A DNA stretch of 64,000 nt from Thermomicrobiales bacterium (GTDB taxonomy: Bacteria; Chloroflexota; Chloroflexia; Thermomicrobiales; UBA6265). The notes beneath the pieces are model-generated. The model had not been told where the DNA came from. It saw only the letters and a list, made by a program, of their open reading frames with translations, and searched no databases. Positions 25,618-35,065 of the stretch are shown one piece after another. Location: positions 105,614 through 169,613 of the forward strand of contig JAUJOZ010000006.1 of assembly GCA_030447415.1 (NCBI GenBank), in the 5' to 3' direction. Position numbers and translations under genes: made by a program. Numbering within the stretch: position 1 is the first letter of the stretch; each line of letters opens with the position of its first letter.

Positions 25618-27768
25618 TCACGCCGGCCTTCGCTGGGCTGCTATCCCATTCGCTTCCAGCAACACCACGCTGTACACGGGGACGTTGCGCAACATCAAGC
25701 GCTGCACGTCGCCGTCGCTCGTCAGGAACGCGTCCATCTCGCCCTCTGGACTGAAGACGGACGCATTGGCGAACGGCCCGGGAAGCCGGAGCTCGAGCGT
25801 CAACTCGGGCAGGACCGGGGTGTGGTCGCGCTCCTCGTCGAAGTCGTAGCGGATGATGTGGACGGCGGCCCCGCGCTCCACCTGTTGCACGTTGATCGCC
25901 AGGTTGGCCGTCTGCCCAAGCCGGACTTGGCGACCGCTTGGCAGCCGCTCAAGATCGAATCCCTCGCCGTCGCCGATGCAGGTCGCGTTCGCGTGCTCGA
26001 CGATGGCACGCCGGGTCGCTTCCGGCAGGTTCGCGCCGAGCTCGCCCACCGCCAGCACGTGCCCACCGCGGTCCAGGTACGTGAGGACGAGCTCCGCCTG
26101 CGCGGCGGTGAGGAAGCGGCACGCTGGGAGGATCAGCGTGCGGTACTGACGCAGGTCCTCGGCTCGCAACGTGTCACCGCGCAGCTCGCCGTCGGGGAAG
26201 AAGACCACGTCGTAGGGCTGGGTTGCCTCGGCCAACGCCTCGCACACCTGCCAGAAAGGGACGACCTCGTCGCCCGAGGTGTTCGTGCGGTTGTCGACGA
26301 ACATGTCGCGTCGGGCGACGAGCTGGAAGGTGCTTTCGATGCTGTAGACGACCGCGACCTCCGCATAGGTCCGCCGGCTGTACAGGTGCTCATGCTCGGC
26401 CAGGAAGCGTTGAATCTCGACGCACAGCTCGTGCGGCGCGTAGAACGCATCCTGCTCGACGCTCCCCATCCACGCGCCGTACGGCACACTCATGTTCGCC
26501 CCAAGCGCCGCCGCCTCGTAGAGCGACATCCGGAACAGGTCGTACCCCTTCCCGGACTTCAACCGCTCCACCAGCTCAGGGACGACCCCGCCGTACGGGT
26601 TCTCGACGACGACGACCGGCTTCGGGCCGACGAACCCGGCCACGTAGCGGTACCACTCCGGCTGCCGGTACCGCGTGTTGCGCATCTCGGTGATGACCAG
26701 ATCGACCTTCGGCTCGAGGGGGTAGTACATGTCGAGGAGGTTGAAGAAGTTGCCGGAGACCAGCACCGTGCGGCCCTTGCTCGCCGCGTACTCCCGGGCG
26801 TAGTCGGCCAACTCCCCGAAGTAGTCGGTGATCGCCCGCCGCTGAAAGCGGAGGTAGTCCCAGAAGAGCGGGGTTGACTCCCGGTCGGTCTTGAAGTCGT
26901 GCCCACGCGCCAGCAGCCACTCGCCGTAATGAAAGACGTCGAGGTCCTCGCCGGCCAGTTCGGCCGGTCGCTCGTCGGGTGGCAGCCCTTGGAGATGGGC
27001 GCGGAAGCCCTTCATGCACTCCTTACAGAAGCACCCCCCGTAGCGCATACTCGTGATCGGTAGCTCCGCCTCGTCGAGCTGGACCCCGTCCACGCCGGCG
27101 TCGATCTGGATGCGGATGATGGCCTTGAGGTACTCGCGCCAGACCGGGTTGTTGCGGTCCATCATGTAGCACTGGTGCTCCCGGTCGGGGCACTCCACCC
27201 AGAGCGCGTGGCACGGCACGCCGTGGATGTCGCGGGAGCACGCCTCCTCCAGCAGGTCCGTCACGCGCTCGCCGTCGCTGTTGACCAGTCCCCCTGGGAA
27301 ATACTGCTCGAACGGCGGCCAGAGCTTGGGGTAGCGGTTCTGTGAGAACTCGCGCAGCCCTAACCACCCCCGCTTGCCGGCCCCGCGCGGCTCGTTGAGG
27401 GCGAGAATGCGGTCCTCGGCCTCGGTCAGCTCGACCGGGAACTCCCAGCCCTGCACCTCGAAGACGATGCCGAAGACCTTGATGCCGTGCTTCTGGCACT
27501 CGGCGATGAACTCGGCATCGTTGACGAACCCGTAGAAGCGGAACCGCGGGTCGATCGCAGCAAACGCCTCCTCCTCCAGATACGGCAGCGAGAGCGAGCC
27601 GCCGCCCAGCGCCGACCAGACCAGCACCGTGGCGCGGTAGTCGACGAGGTGCTCGACCATCCGCAACCGCCGCGGCGGCAGGCTCGGGTGGTAGCAGTGC
27701 TGGCCCGGAAACCAGGCGTCGAAGTAGACCCCGCGCTCGATTGGATTCTGTCCAGGTGATTGTGGCAT
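25618..27768 (-). CDS. GH42-like glycoside hydrolase with glutamine-amidotransferase-like domain
   Basis: 716 residues. The N-terminal half is a TIM barrel that starts RGVYFDAWFPGQHCYH and carries GVDGVQLDEAELP near 225-237 (possible catalytic acid) and a cysteine group CFCKEC near 246-251, like the metal site of family-42 beta-galactosidases. The C-terminal half (EVAVVYSIESTFQ, DVVFFPDGELRGDTLRAEDL, TLILPACRFLTAAQAELVLT, YLDRGGHVLAVGELG) is the class-I-amidotransferase-like 'trimerisation' domain typical of those enzymes. No signal peptide, so probably intracellular, acting on imported oligosaccharides. The ATG has GAAGGAG upstream. It is the last gene of the operon, eight bases after the HExxH gene. 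Confidence 0.75.
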   Translation of the reverse strand: MPQSPGQNPIERGVYFDAWFPGQHCYHPSLPPRRLRMVEHLVDYRATVLVWSALGGGSLSLPYLEEEAFAAIDPRFRFYGFVNDAEFIAECQKHGIKVFGIVFEVQGWEFPVELTEAEDRILALNEPRGAGKRGWLGLREFSQNRYPKLWPPFEQYFPGGLVNSDGERVTDLLEEACSRDIHGVPCHALWVECPDREHQCYMMDRNNPVWREYLKAIIRIQIDAGVDGVQLDEAELPITSMRYGGCFCKECMKGFRAHLQGLPPDERPAELAGEDLDVFHYGEWLLARGHDFKTDRESTPLFWDYLRFQRRAITDYFGELADYAREYAASKGRTVLVSGNFFNLLDMYYPLEPKVDLVITEMRNTRYRQPEWYRYVAGFVGPKPVVVVENPYGGVVPELVERLKSGKGYDLFRMSLYEAAALGANMSVPYGAWMGSVEQDAFYAPHELCVEIQRFLAEHEHLYSRRTYAEVAVVYSIESTFQLVARRDMFVDNRTNTSGDEVVPFWQVCEALAEATQPYDVVFFPDGELRGDTLRAEDLRQYRTLILPACRFLTAAQAELVLTYLDRGGHVLAVGELGANLPEATRRAIVEHANATCIGDGEGFDLERLPSGRQVRLGQTANLAINVQQVERGAAVHIIRYDFDEERDHTPVLPELTLELRLPGPFANASVFSPEGEMDAFLTSDGDVQRLMLRNVPVYSVVLLEANGIAAQRRPA

Positions 27769-27776
27769 GGGCTCCT

Positions 27777-28598
27777 TCACCTCGCGGTGGCGCGACCACC
27801 GCGGTGCCGACCGTCCTCGACGCTTTGCGGCAGCCACGCGGCGACGCGAGCCTCGATCGTCTCCAGCGCGACGCCGGTATGGCGCTCGATCACCCCGGCC
27901 AAGTCGTCGTCCTCGTCGTACGAGGCGCGGCAGATATCCTTGACGACCGAGAGCCCGTGCGCCTCGATCAAGTAACCCATCAGACAGGCGCCGACCCCGT
28001 AGACTGGAAGACCTTCACGGTAGGCCCCCCAGAACGGGGCGTTGCGGGAAAGATCGCGCAGCGTACGGCGGCCCTCGACCACGACCGTCCGCCAGGCATC
28101 GTCAAGCTCGGCGAGGCGGTCGCGCTGGAGAGCTGCAGCTCGAACCAGTACGCACCCCCTCGCCCAACAGCGCCGGCGTCACTCCGACCTCGCGCCGCCA
28201 GACCGCGTGGACTTCCTCGTGCGCCAACTGGTCAACCAGCGTCGCCCACCGCAGGCCGTGCGTCGCGAAGAAGATGCCGGCTTCCGTCTCCTGCCCGTTG
28301 GCGAAGATCACATCCGGGGGATGCGGTCCGCGTCGATCCATTCGACGAGCTCCGGCGGCATGACCTCCGCCACGAACCAGGGGTCGACGAGGAGCCAGTA
28401 GTTGATCTTCGCGAAGCGCTCTCGATCCTTGCCCGAGAGGTCGCCGTGGCCGAGCAACCGGCGGATCCGGGGAAAGCACTCGTCGGCCGCCGTCAGGCAC
28501 GCTGCCAGCTCACCGTCCTCGTGGAGCGGGGGCTCCAAGTGGAAGACGTAGTGCGTGCCGTCGCGGACGTGCCACAGGCGGCCTTCGAGGTTCGTCAC
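27777..28598 (-). pseudogene. Putative HExxH metallopeptidase-like protein, two frameshifts
   Basis: Three consecutive frames give one protein. It starts MTNLEGRLWHVRDGTHYVFH and has FAKINYWLLVDPWFVAEVMP. After a shift near 28310 it reads VIFANGQETEAGIFFATHGL and VDQLAHEEVHAVWRREVGV, where HEEVH is an HExxH zinc-binding motif. After a second shift near 28140 it reads FWGAYREGLPVYGVGACLMG and HGLSVVKDICRASYDEDDDL. This layout (HExxH followed by a helical domain) resembles gluzincin/peptidase-MA proteins. Operon position between a di-iron protein and a glycosidase is unusual for a peptidase. Both indels are single-base and the gene is otherwise well preserved. Confidence 0.55.
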
Positions 28599-28616
28599 GC
28601 GGGCAAGGCTCCCGAG

Positions 28617-29999
28617 CTACTCCCCGATGATCGCGCTGCGTGGCGCGTCGGCCCGATCGCCCTTCGTCTTGAGGAAGGTGAAGTGGATCTCCGCCGGCTC
28701 GACGCGCGGCCGGTGGCCGTTGCCACTCGCCCAGAAAGCCTCCATCCGCTCCACCACCGTCCGCCCCCAGGCGGCCAGTTCCTCCCGGCGCGCCGGGTCG
28801 TCCGCGGTCAGCCGCCCGATCCAGTCCGTCCCGAGCTTGACATGGGTGCGCTCGTCGGCCTGAAGGTAGTCGGCCAGCTCCGCGATCCGGGTGTAGCCGC
28901 GCTTCTCCGCCTCCGTCCTCCACTCGCGCAGGGTGTGCATCAGGTTGGCCTCGGCCCAGGCGTTGGTCACGGTCAGCCGCTTGAGCGGGTCAGGGTCGTT
29001 CTGCATCCACCACCAGAGCAGCGTCCACGGACCGTAGCCGAGCTTGCCGCCGAGCTCGTCCTCGACCGCCTTGGCCACGATCTCGATGTGCCGCGCCTCG
29101 TCCCACATCTGGTGAGCCAGGTCCAGACGCATCTCCCAGGGCAACTCGGGGAATTCGGCCAGCATCTTGCCCATGCGGTCGGTTGTCTCGACCTCGCCGT
29201 AGAGCAGCTGATGGAACCGGTGCCGGAAGTCCTCCGGCGACCACGGCTCTTGCGCCTGGTAGACGCGGAAATCCTCGCGCTTGTCCGAGAACCAGAAGGG
29301 CGGCTCAACGACCGGGTGGTCGAGTGGCGGGCAGCGCTTGACGTAGCGGTAGCCGCCTTTGCCGCGCTTGACCCGCTGCGGCGCCTTCTCCTCCTTCGCG
29401 CTGTGGAACGCCAGCCAGTGGGACTCGATCCCCTGCCCGGTCACCCCGCCGCAGGCGACCAATCGACCCTCGATGTCGGCCTGGACCGCGAGCACCCGCT
29501 GGCGCTCCGCCGGCGACTGCGCCAGCGACTCGAGCACTGCCTGCCCCCACACCACGTGCGACTGGCCCATCGCCGCCAGCTGGCGGAGCAGGCGAACGGT
29601 CGGGGTGTCGGTCAGCGGATCGGTGGCGTCGGCGTGGTAGGCGTAGGTGCTGACCAGGTGCGGCTCCAGCACGCGGTAGACGGCGACGAGCCGGTCGATC
29701 AAGGAGTCCAGCTTCCAGACGTGCTCGCACAGACGCGCGAAGTCGTCGGTCGCCGGCTCCTCCCAGTAGCGGCCGGAGCGCAGCTGCTCCAGCCGCTCCC
29801 CGAGCAGGTTCGCGGCCTGGGCATGGTCGTAGACGTGGTAGCCGAAGGTCGCCTTGAAGGCGAGCTGGGGCGTCGTGTGCGACCAGCCGCCGATCATCTC
29901 CATCAACTGAACTTCGAGGTAGCGGTAGTTGGCCAGGCGCTGCGAGTTCTCCTTGACGGAGAAGCGCCCACCGAACTCCCGCCGATCGACCACGGGCAT
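28617..29999 (-). CDS. Ferritin-like di-iron protein
   Basis: 460 residues, no signal peptide. A four-helix bundle in the second half carries the full set of di-iron ligands: Glu271 (GEVETTDRMGK), Glu301 and His304 (DEARH), Glu350 (AEANLM), Glu383 and His386 (DERTH). This is the DUF455/ferritin-like pattern. A first bundle-like segment (RYLEVQLMEMIGGW, HVYDHAQAANLLGERL) precedes it, so the protein may be a tandem ferritin-like fold. Members of such families act as oxidases or oxygenases or in RNA modification (MiaE-like); none is indicated specifically. Being inside a sugar operon, it may oxidise an unusual sugar or aglycone (inference). Confidence 0.7.
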   Translation of the reverse strand: MPVVDRREFGGRFSVKENSQRLANYRYLEVQLMEMIGGWSHTTPQLAFKATFGYHVYDHAQAANLLGERLEQLRSGRYWEEPATDDFARLCEHVWKLDSLIDRLVAVYRVLEPHLVSTYAYHADATDPLTDTPTVRLLRQLAAMGQSHVVWGQAVLESLAQSPAERQRVLAVQADIEGRLVACGGVTGQGIESHWLAFHSAKEEKAPQRVKRGKGGYRYVKRCPPLDHPVVEPPFWFSDKREDFRVYQAQEPWSPEDFRHRFHQLLYGEVETTDRMGKMLAEFPELPWEMRLDLAHQMWDEARHIEIVAKAVEDELGGKLGYGPWTLLWWWMQNDPDPLKRLTVTNAWAEANLMHTLREWRTEAEKRGYTRIAELADYLQADERTHVKLGTDWIGRLTADDPARREELAAWGRTVVERMEAFWASGNGHRPRVEPAEIHFTFLKTKGDRADAPRSAIIGE

Positions 30000-30022
30000 C
30001 GTTGGTCCCTCCTTTGGCCCTG

Positions 30023-30517
30023 CTATCCCTCGATCCGCACGGGGGTCTCCGCGAAGCGCACCACGCTGACGTCCCCCACGCCCGTACCCCGCCGCAATAG
30101 CACCACGACGGTGAGCGGCTGGTCGAGCGCCAGCGGGGCGCCGTGCCAGACGCCCTTCTCCAGGATCACCGCCTGACCCTGGCGCACCCGGAAGACCTCG
30201 AAGCGCTCCAGCTCGGGTAGCCGGTCGGGCTCCTCGGGGTGGTCCGGTGGGCCGACGTAGACCAGGCAGTCACCGCCCATCGGGACAAGCATCTCGACGC
30301 TCCGCATGTGACGCTCCGCCCAATCGAAGGACGGCTCGCTCGGCTGCAGCTCCAGGTAGCCAACGCCGTACGGGCTATCTTCGGCCGGCAGCACGGTCGT
30401 CTCGCCCCACCACCGCCAGCCCGGACCCGCGGCGTCCGGCGATGCCGTCGGCCGCGCGACGACCCGCCCGTACCGAGCGAAGGCGTCGGCCGTGAGGTCC
30501 TTGATCGGAAGCTCCAT
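30023..30517 (-). CDS. Ureidoglycolate lyase family (AllA-like) cupin
   Basis: 164 residues. It starts MELPIKDLTADAFARYGRVV, the usual opening of the family, followed by YLELQPSEPSFDWAERHMRS, VEMLVPMGGDCLVYVGPPD and ILEKGVWHGAPLALDQPLTV, the cupin barrel with the conserved W-H. AllA releases urea from ureidoglycolate in purine breakdown, but no other allantoin gene is nearby. Here the protein may act on a sugar-acid or other small substrate; that is inference. Ten bases separate its start from the stop of the rhamnosidase gene and 23 bases its stop from the next gene. Confidence 0.8.
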   Translation of the reverse strand: MELPIKDLTADAFARYGRVVARPTASPDAAGPGWRWWGETTVLPAEDSPYGVGYLELQPSEPSFDWAERHMRSVEMLVPMGGDCLVYVGPPDHPEEPDRLPELERFEVFRVRQGQAVILEKGVWHGAPLALDQPLTVVVLLRRGTGVGDVSVVRFAETPVRIEG

Positions 30518-30527
30518 GCGCGTCACC

Positions 30528-33500
30528 TCATGCCCCGAGGTCGAAGGTGAAGGACCGGTACGGCACGAGCCGCGGCGCCGCCGCCAGACCCGACGGGCGA
30601 TCAACCCGCTCCAGCAAGTTCACCAGCGTATTCGCGACCCGCAGCTCCAAAACGTTGTCGCCGGGGTGCAGCAGCTCGGTGACCTCGACCTCGTACGGCG
30701 GCCAGAGGCGCACGCCGGCCGACCGGCCGTTCACGACGACCTCCAGCACGTCGTCCTCCATCGCTGGTTCGATGAAGACGCGCGTGCCGTCGTACCCGTC
30801 GAGCAGAGCGAACGCGCGGCGGTAGACGGCCCGCCCGGAGAAGTGGGGGTAGCCCTGGGTCGTCCACGACTCCGGACGCACCCTCGTCCGAGGGGGCGCA
30901 ATCCGGTAGCCACCGTCGGCGCGCGGCTCCAGCGCGAAGTCGCCGGTGATCTTCACCAGGTCAAGCAGGCCGTCGGTCGGGCCGGTCACCGTCAGGCGCA
31001 GGGCGATCACGTTCTCCCCCGCGCGCGTGAGCCCGGTGATGTCGACCGCCTGCATCTGGCCGTCAATCGCGCTGCGCATCGGCTGGGCCGTGGCCGCGTC
31101 GCCGTTGACGAACAGCCGCCACGCCGAGCCCGCGAAGCCGTCGACAATGAGATCCAGTCGGGGCGGAACGTGAGCGGTCTCGAAGTGGATGCGGTACCAG
31201 ACATCGATTGGGTAGGGACTGCTCGGCTCAGTCGGTAGCTGGTACGCCCAAGCCCCGGGGACCATTGGCAACCATCCGGCCGGGTCGGCGTCTGGTGCCG
31301 CGTAGCGATCCGGTCCCGAACCGGGCGCCTCGGCCGTCGCCAGCCAGCTCCCGAGGACCAGCGCGTTCGCGTCCTCCGCCACGAACTCCCACTCGCCACC
31401 TAGGAGCAACGGCGCGGGGGAATCGCCGGCCTCGGCCGTCAGGCGCTCCTGGCGGCCATCCCGCTCCACGACGACGTAGCCGTCTCCACCTCGGCTCCGC
31501 CCACGAAGTCGCCCATCCGTGATGTCGTCCACGACAACGTTCGTGTCGACGACCCGGCCAATTACTGCCGGCGCGGTTGTGACGAACGCGGATCCGACGG
31601 GCGGCAGGTCAAGGCGGAACCGGGTGGCACCGTCGCTCGCCGATGACGGCGCTACCGGCCGCTCGGTGCCGGTGGACGGATCCCAGAGCAGCGGCTGGAC
31701 ATCGCCGTTCAGGATCACCTCAGCGGGCTGGGCGGTGAACGTCGGGTTCACCAGGAAATAGAGGTCCCGGCCGTCCTTCACCCGGTGCAGACAGAAGACC
31801 TCTGGGTTGTCGATGACAACGTCGGGAGTAATCAGGCCGGCAAGTGCCTCGCGCACCACCTCGGCGACCGATTGGCGCTCGGCGACGACCTCGCCGGTGA
31901 TCTCCTGGCGCTCTCCCTCGGGCGGGGCGAACCAGTAGCGACTCTGGTCGCCGTTCGCCTCGACCACGAAGCCGGGACCCTCGGGGCGGCCGGGCGCGCC
32001 GATCTCCCGCTGCAGTCGCATCGGGAGCTGTCGGTGGAGCGCGTAGCCACGGAGAAAGGTCGTCTTGCCGCCGCCCGGGTGCTCCTGTTCCACCCGCTCG
32101 AGCTCTGTCTGCTCGCGGTAGCGTCGCTGGCTCTCGCGGGGATCGATGCCGAACAACGCCCCAATCCGGTCCGAGACGTCGACGAGCCCGTCCGGTCCAA
32201 AGGCGCGGTCAGGCAGGAAGACGGAGCTCAGGACGCGGCCGCCGCCGGCGACGAACCGCTCCAGGCACGCAACCGTGTCCAGCTTGAGGTGGGACAACGG
32301 CGGTAGGACCAACAGGTCGTAGGCCTCGTCGCGCACTCGGATCGCGCCGCCTGACAGATCCGCGCCCGCGAGCACGTCCTCGTCCAGGTAGTCGAAGTCG
32401 TGGTGCAGGCGGAGCAACAGGTCGGTCAGGGCATTGAAGTCGTGCTCGGTGCGGTCGGCGAGGGCGTTGCGGCTCTGCGGCGTGTAGGTAGCGAAGATGG
32501 CATTGATCGGCCAGAGCATCGCCACCTTGGCGACGTGGCGGCCGCCGCTGAGAAGGTGGCTGAGACGGCTGACGTACGTGGAAAACTCGCCGTAGAAGTG
32601 CCACCAGGGGTACTGGTAGAACATCGAGGGCGGCCAGTCCCGCTTGCGCGGGCCTTCCAGCGTGTAATGGAAACCGTGGGGGTTCAGGAGGTTGACGCCG
32701 AGGACGTACTCCCAGTCCGTCACCCACTTCATGCGCTGCATCGTCGCGTCCATGAAGATGCCACCGAACGACTCGCACAGGAGCCGCTCGCTGCCGAGCT
32801 GGTGGGCGGCAGAGCTGGCCAGCTTCATCGCGACGTGCTCGGCGGGCCGGTCGCGGTTGCCGATAAACGGATAGAGGTGGTCGACGCCGGTCACGTCGAG
32901 GTGCGGGTAGTGCTTGAAGGGGTTGCCCTCGACCCGCACCATCTGCCGCAGCCACTCCTCGTAGAGGAGATGGCCCGTAAAAAGGACGTCGTGCCGCCGG
33001 CACCAGTCGTGGATCTGGCGGTAGTAGGCGTCGCTGTAGAAGGCGGTCAGCGTCGTGTAGAAGTCGTGACGGACGCGGGCACTGTCCGGGCTGACGTCGA
33101 AGAAGAGGTCGGGCAGCCGCGGCCGCAGGTTGTATCCGTTCCGCTCCTGGAAGCGGCGGAACATGTCCTTCGTCCAGGGCACGATCGGGTTGTCGGCCCC
33201 GGTCACGAAGTAGTGCATCGCCGGCTCGTCGGTGTAGAAGCCGACCATCGGCGAGGGCATCGCGTGCCCAACGGTTTCGGCGTAAGGCTCGTAGCCGAGC
33301 CGCAGAAACTCGGCCGTGGCCTCCGGGTCGAGGGCGTCGATGTAGTAATCGGCGCGCTTCTCGACGAAGTACATCATGCGCCAGTTGCCGGGCGGCGCCT
33401 CCCACGGGATCACGTTCTCGAACGAGAGGTTGGGCGTCAGGTCGAGCACCCGCCCGTCTTCGCCGACGCCGAAGGCGGCCACCGGGGTGGACCGCTCGAA

Positions 33501-33929
33501 GTCGAGGTAGCGGCTGTCACCACCCGTCAGGTAGGCGAACCAGGGCCCGCGGACCGGGAAGCTGATGCACTCCAGGTAGCGCTGGGCGAGGTCGGGTCGT
33601 TCCCGCAGGACACGCAGGTCGGCCGTGCCGCTCGGCCAGTTCATCTCGTCGTAGATCCAGGTCGTCAGCCCCAGCCGTTCGGCCTCCTCGACGGCCAGCT
33701 TGATCCGATCGAGGTAGGTCGGACCGATGTAGGGAACCTCCAGCCCGAAGCGCCCGTGGAGGATGATCCCCGGCATCCCCTTGTCCCGGAACTCGCGCAG
33801 TTGGAAGCGCATCTCCTCGGGGTCGAGCTCGCCGTTGAGAAACCAGAACGGCAGGATGCCGTACTCGCGCGGCGGCTCGCGGAAGCGGTCGCGGCTTGGC
33901 GGTACGTTGGGCCAAGGCATCTCGGGCAT
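30528..33929 (-). CDS. GH106-like alpha-L-rhamnosidase
   Basis: 1133 residues. The start at MPEMPWPN was chosen because GGGAG lies six bases upstream; an ATG 24 bases earlier has none. Family-typical sequence opens with ILPFWFLNGELDPEEMRFQL, GMPGIILHGRFGLEVPYIG and LTTWIYDEMNWPSGTA. The barrel continues with GFYTDEPAMHYF and ERLLCESFGGIFMDATMQRM, then C-terminal beta domains, one a carbohydrate-binding-like jelly roll (DVWYRIHFETAHV, RLFVNGDAATAQP). These enzymes remove rhamnose from plant or microbial glycans or glycosides. No signal peptide. The gene is in the middle of a sugar-import operon. Confidence 0.8.
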   Translation of the reverse strand: MPEMPWPNVPPSRDRFREPPREYGILPFWFLNGELDPEEMRFQLREFRDKGMPGIILHGRFGLEVPYIGPTYLDRIKLAVEEAERLGLTTWIYDEMNWPSGTADLRVLRERPDLAQRYLECISFPVRGPWFAYLTGGDSRYLDFERSTPVAAFGVGEDGRVLDLTPNLSFENVIPWEAPPGNWRMMYFVEKRADYYIDALDPEATAEFLRLGYEPYAETVGHAMPSPMVGFYTDEPAMHYFVTGADNPIVPWTKDMFRRFQERNGYNLRPRLPDLFFDVSPDSARVRHDFYTTLTAFYSDAYYRQIHDWCRRHDVLFTGHLLYEEWLRQMVRVEGNPFKHYPHLDVTGVDHLYPFIGNRDRPAEHVAMKLASSAAHQLGSERLLCESFGGIFMDATMQRMKWVTDWEYVLGVNLLNPHGFHYTLEGPRKRDWPPSMFYQYPWWHFYGEFSTYVSRLSHLLSGGRHVAKVAMLWPINAIFATYTPQSRNALADRTEHDFNALTDLLLRLHHDFDYLDEDVLAGADLSGGAIRVRDEAYDLLVLPPLSHLKLDTVACLERFVAGGGRVLSSVFLPDRAFGPDGLVDVSDRIGALFGIDPRESQRRYREQTELERVEQEHPGGGKTTFLRGYALHRQLPMRLQREIGAPGRPEGPGFVVEANGDQSRYWFAPPEGERQEITGEVVAERQSVAEVVREALAGLITPDVVIDNPEVFCLHRVKDGRDLYFLVNPTFTAQPAEVILNGDVQPLLWDPSTGTERPVAPSSASDGATRFRLDLPPVGSAFVTTAPAVIGRVVDTNVVVDDITDGRLRGRSRGGDGYVVVERDGRQERLTAEAGDSPAPLLLGGEWEFVAEDANALVLGSWLATAEAPGSGPDRYAAPDADPAGWLPMVPGAWAYQLPTEPSSPYPIDVWYRIHFETAHVPPRLDLIVDGFAGSAWRLFVNGDAATAQPMRSAIDGQMQAVDITGLTRAGENVIALRLTVTGPTDGLLDLVKITGDFALEPRADGGYRIAPPRTRVRPESWTTQGYPHFSGRAVYRRAFALLDGYDGTRVFIEPAMEDDVLEVVVNGRSAGVRLWPPYEVEVTELLHPGDNVLELRVANTLVNLLERVDRPSGLAAAPRLVPYRSFTFDLGA

Positions 33930-34046
33930 CGGGAACTCCCGGTGAATGACCATCGAGATCGCCGAGTCGGTGGCGGCCGGGGGCGGCGTCCGCGCCGCCG
34001 AACGAACTCCCGCTCCTCTCTCCCTCCGGCGCGCGCTGAAGCGGCG

Positions 34047-35003
34047 TCATCCGGCGGCTCCGTCCATGCACACTGTCGCCTTCACGAAGCCGGGCGGCTT
34101 CTCGATCGCGGTGGTGAAGGCCTGGTCGATCTCTGTCAGGGGGAAGCGGTGTGACACCAGTCCTTCGAGGCTAAGGCGACCGGACGTCAATAGCCGCATG
34201 CCGACCCGCATCCCGCGCATGATCGTCGTCACGTCGCGGAAGTGGGCGTTGACGATCTGAAACGCCATCCAGTTCCAGTAACCCAGCGGGAGCTCGCGGT
34301 TGCCGTCCTGGTGGTAGCCGACGATGACGGTCTTCCCACTCATCCGGGTGACCTCGCCGAGCGTCGTGAGCGCCGCCTGGACGCCGGTCGCCTCGAAGCT
34401 GACGTCGGCGCCGCGGCCCTCGGTGAGCTCCTGCACCACGTCGCGTAGCGACTCGCTCGTCACGTCGACGGTTCGCGTCGCGCCCATGGCCGCCGCCCGC
34501 ACCAGTGCGTCCGGCCGGGTGTCGGCGACGATCAGGTGGCGCGGCCCGCGCAGGCCGATCAGCTTCTGGACGAGATTGCCCATGAAGCCGGCGCCGATCA
34601 GCACCACGTCGTCGCCGAGGCGAACGTCGGCGAGCTCGACCGCGTTGACGGCGCAGGCCAGCGGCTCAGCCAGCGCGAGGTCGAGCGGGACATCACCGGC
34701 GGGTAGGCAGGCGTCAGCGTCGACCGCCACGAACTCGGCGTAGCCCCGTCCCGTCACCCACGCCGCCACCGGGTCACCCGGTTTGAGGGTCGTCACCGCT
34801 TCCCCGACCCGCTCGACGACGCCGCTGACCTCGTGGCCGAGCCGGCGCGGGTATCCTCCCGCGTCGTGCTCCCACGGGTGAAGGTCGGCCGAGCAGACAC
34901 CGCAGGCCGCCGCGCGCACCAGCACCTGATCGGGCGCCACGGTTGGCACCGATTCGTCCACCAGCGAAAACCGATGCGGCGCTTCGAGGACGGCGATCTT
35001 CAC
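34047..35003 (-). CDS. Zinc-type alcohol/polyol dehydrogenase (MDR family)
   Basis: 318 residues. The GTG start has AAGGAG five bases upstream. It begins MKIAVLEAPHRFSLVDESVP. The catalytic zinc site is formed by CGVCSADLHPWEHDAGGYP and LGHEVSGVVERVGE. The Rossmann fold follows (VVLIGAGFMGNLVQKLIGLR, LIVADTRPDALVRAAAMGA). The structural-zinc cysteine loop of classical ADHs is absent, so it belongs to a shorter subgroup. It probably oxidises a sugar or polyol released by the operon's glycosidases. It lies between the permease and rhamnosidase genes with gaps of 62 and 117 bases. Confidence 0.85.
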   Translation of the reverse strand: MKIAVLEAPHRFSLVDESVPTVAPDQVLVRAAACGVCSADLHPWEHDAGGYPRRLGHEVSGVVERVGEAVTTLKPGDPVAAWVTGRGYAEFVAVDADACLPAGDVPLDLALAEPLACAVNAVELADVRLGDDVVLIGAGFMGNLVQKLIGLRGPRHLIVADTRPDALVRAAAMGATRTVDVTSESLRDVVQELTEGRGADVSFEATGVQAALTTLGEVTRMSGKTVIVGYHQDGNRELPLGYWNWMAFQIVNAHFRDVTTIMRGMRVGMRLLTSGRLSLEGLVSHRFPLTEIDQAFTTAIEKPPGFVKATVCMDGAAG

Positions 35004-35065
35004 GGTTGCTCCTTGCCGGCCGGCGGCCGACGGTGCGTGCGGACTGCTGCCGGTGCCATGGGGCG

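Noticed and set aside
27741..30176. 811-codon open frame on the plus strand
   Set aside because: Antisense to the HExxH and ferritin-like genes; Val/Leu/Arg-rich mirror translation with no domain.
32400..34154. 584-codon open frame on the plus strand
   Set aside because: Antisense to the GH106 gene; no family features.
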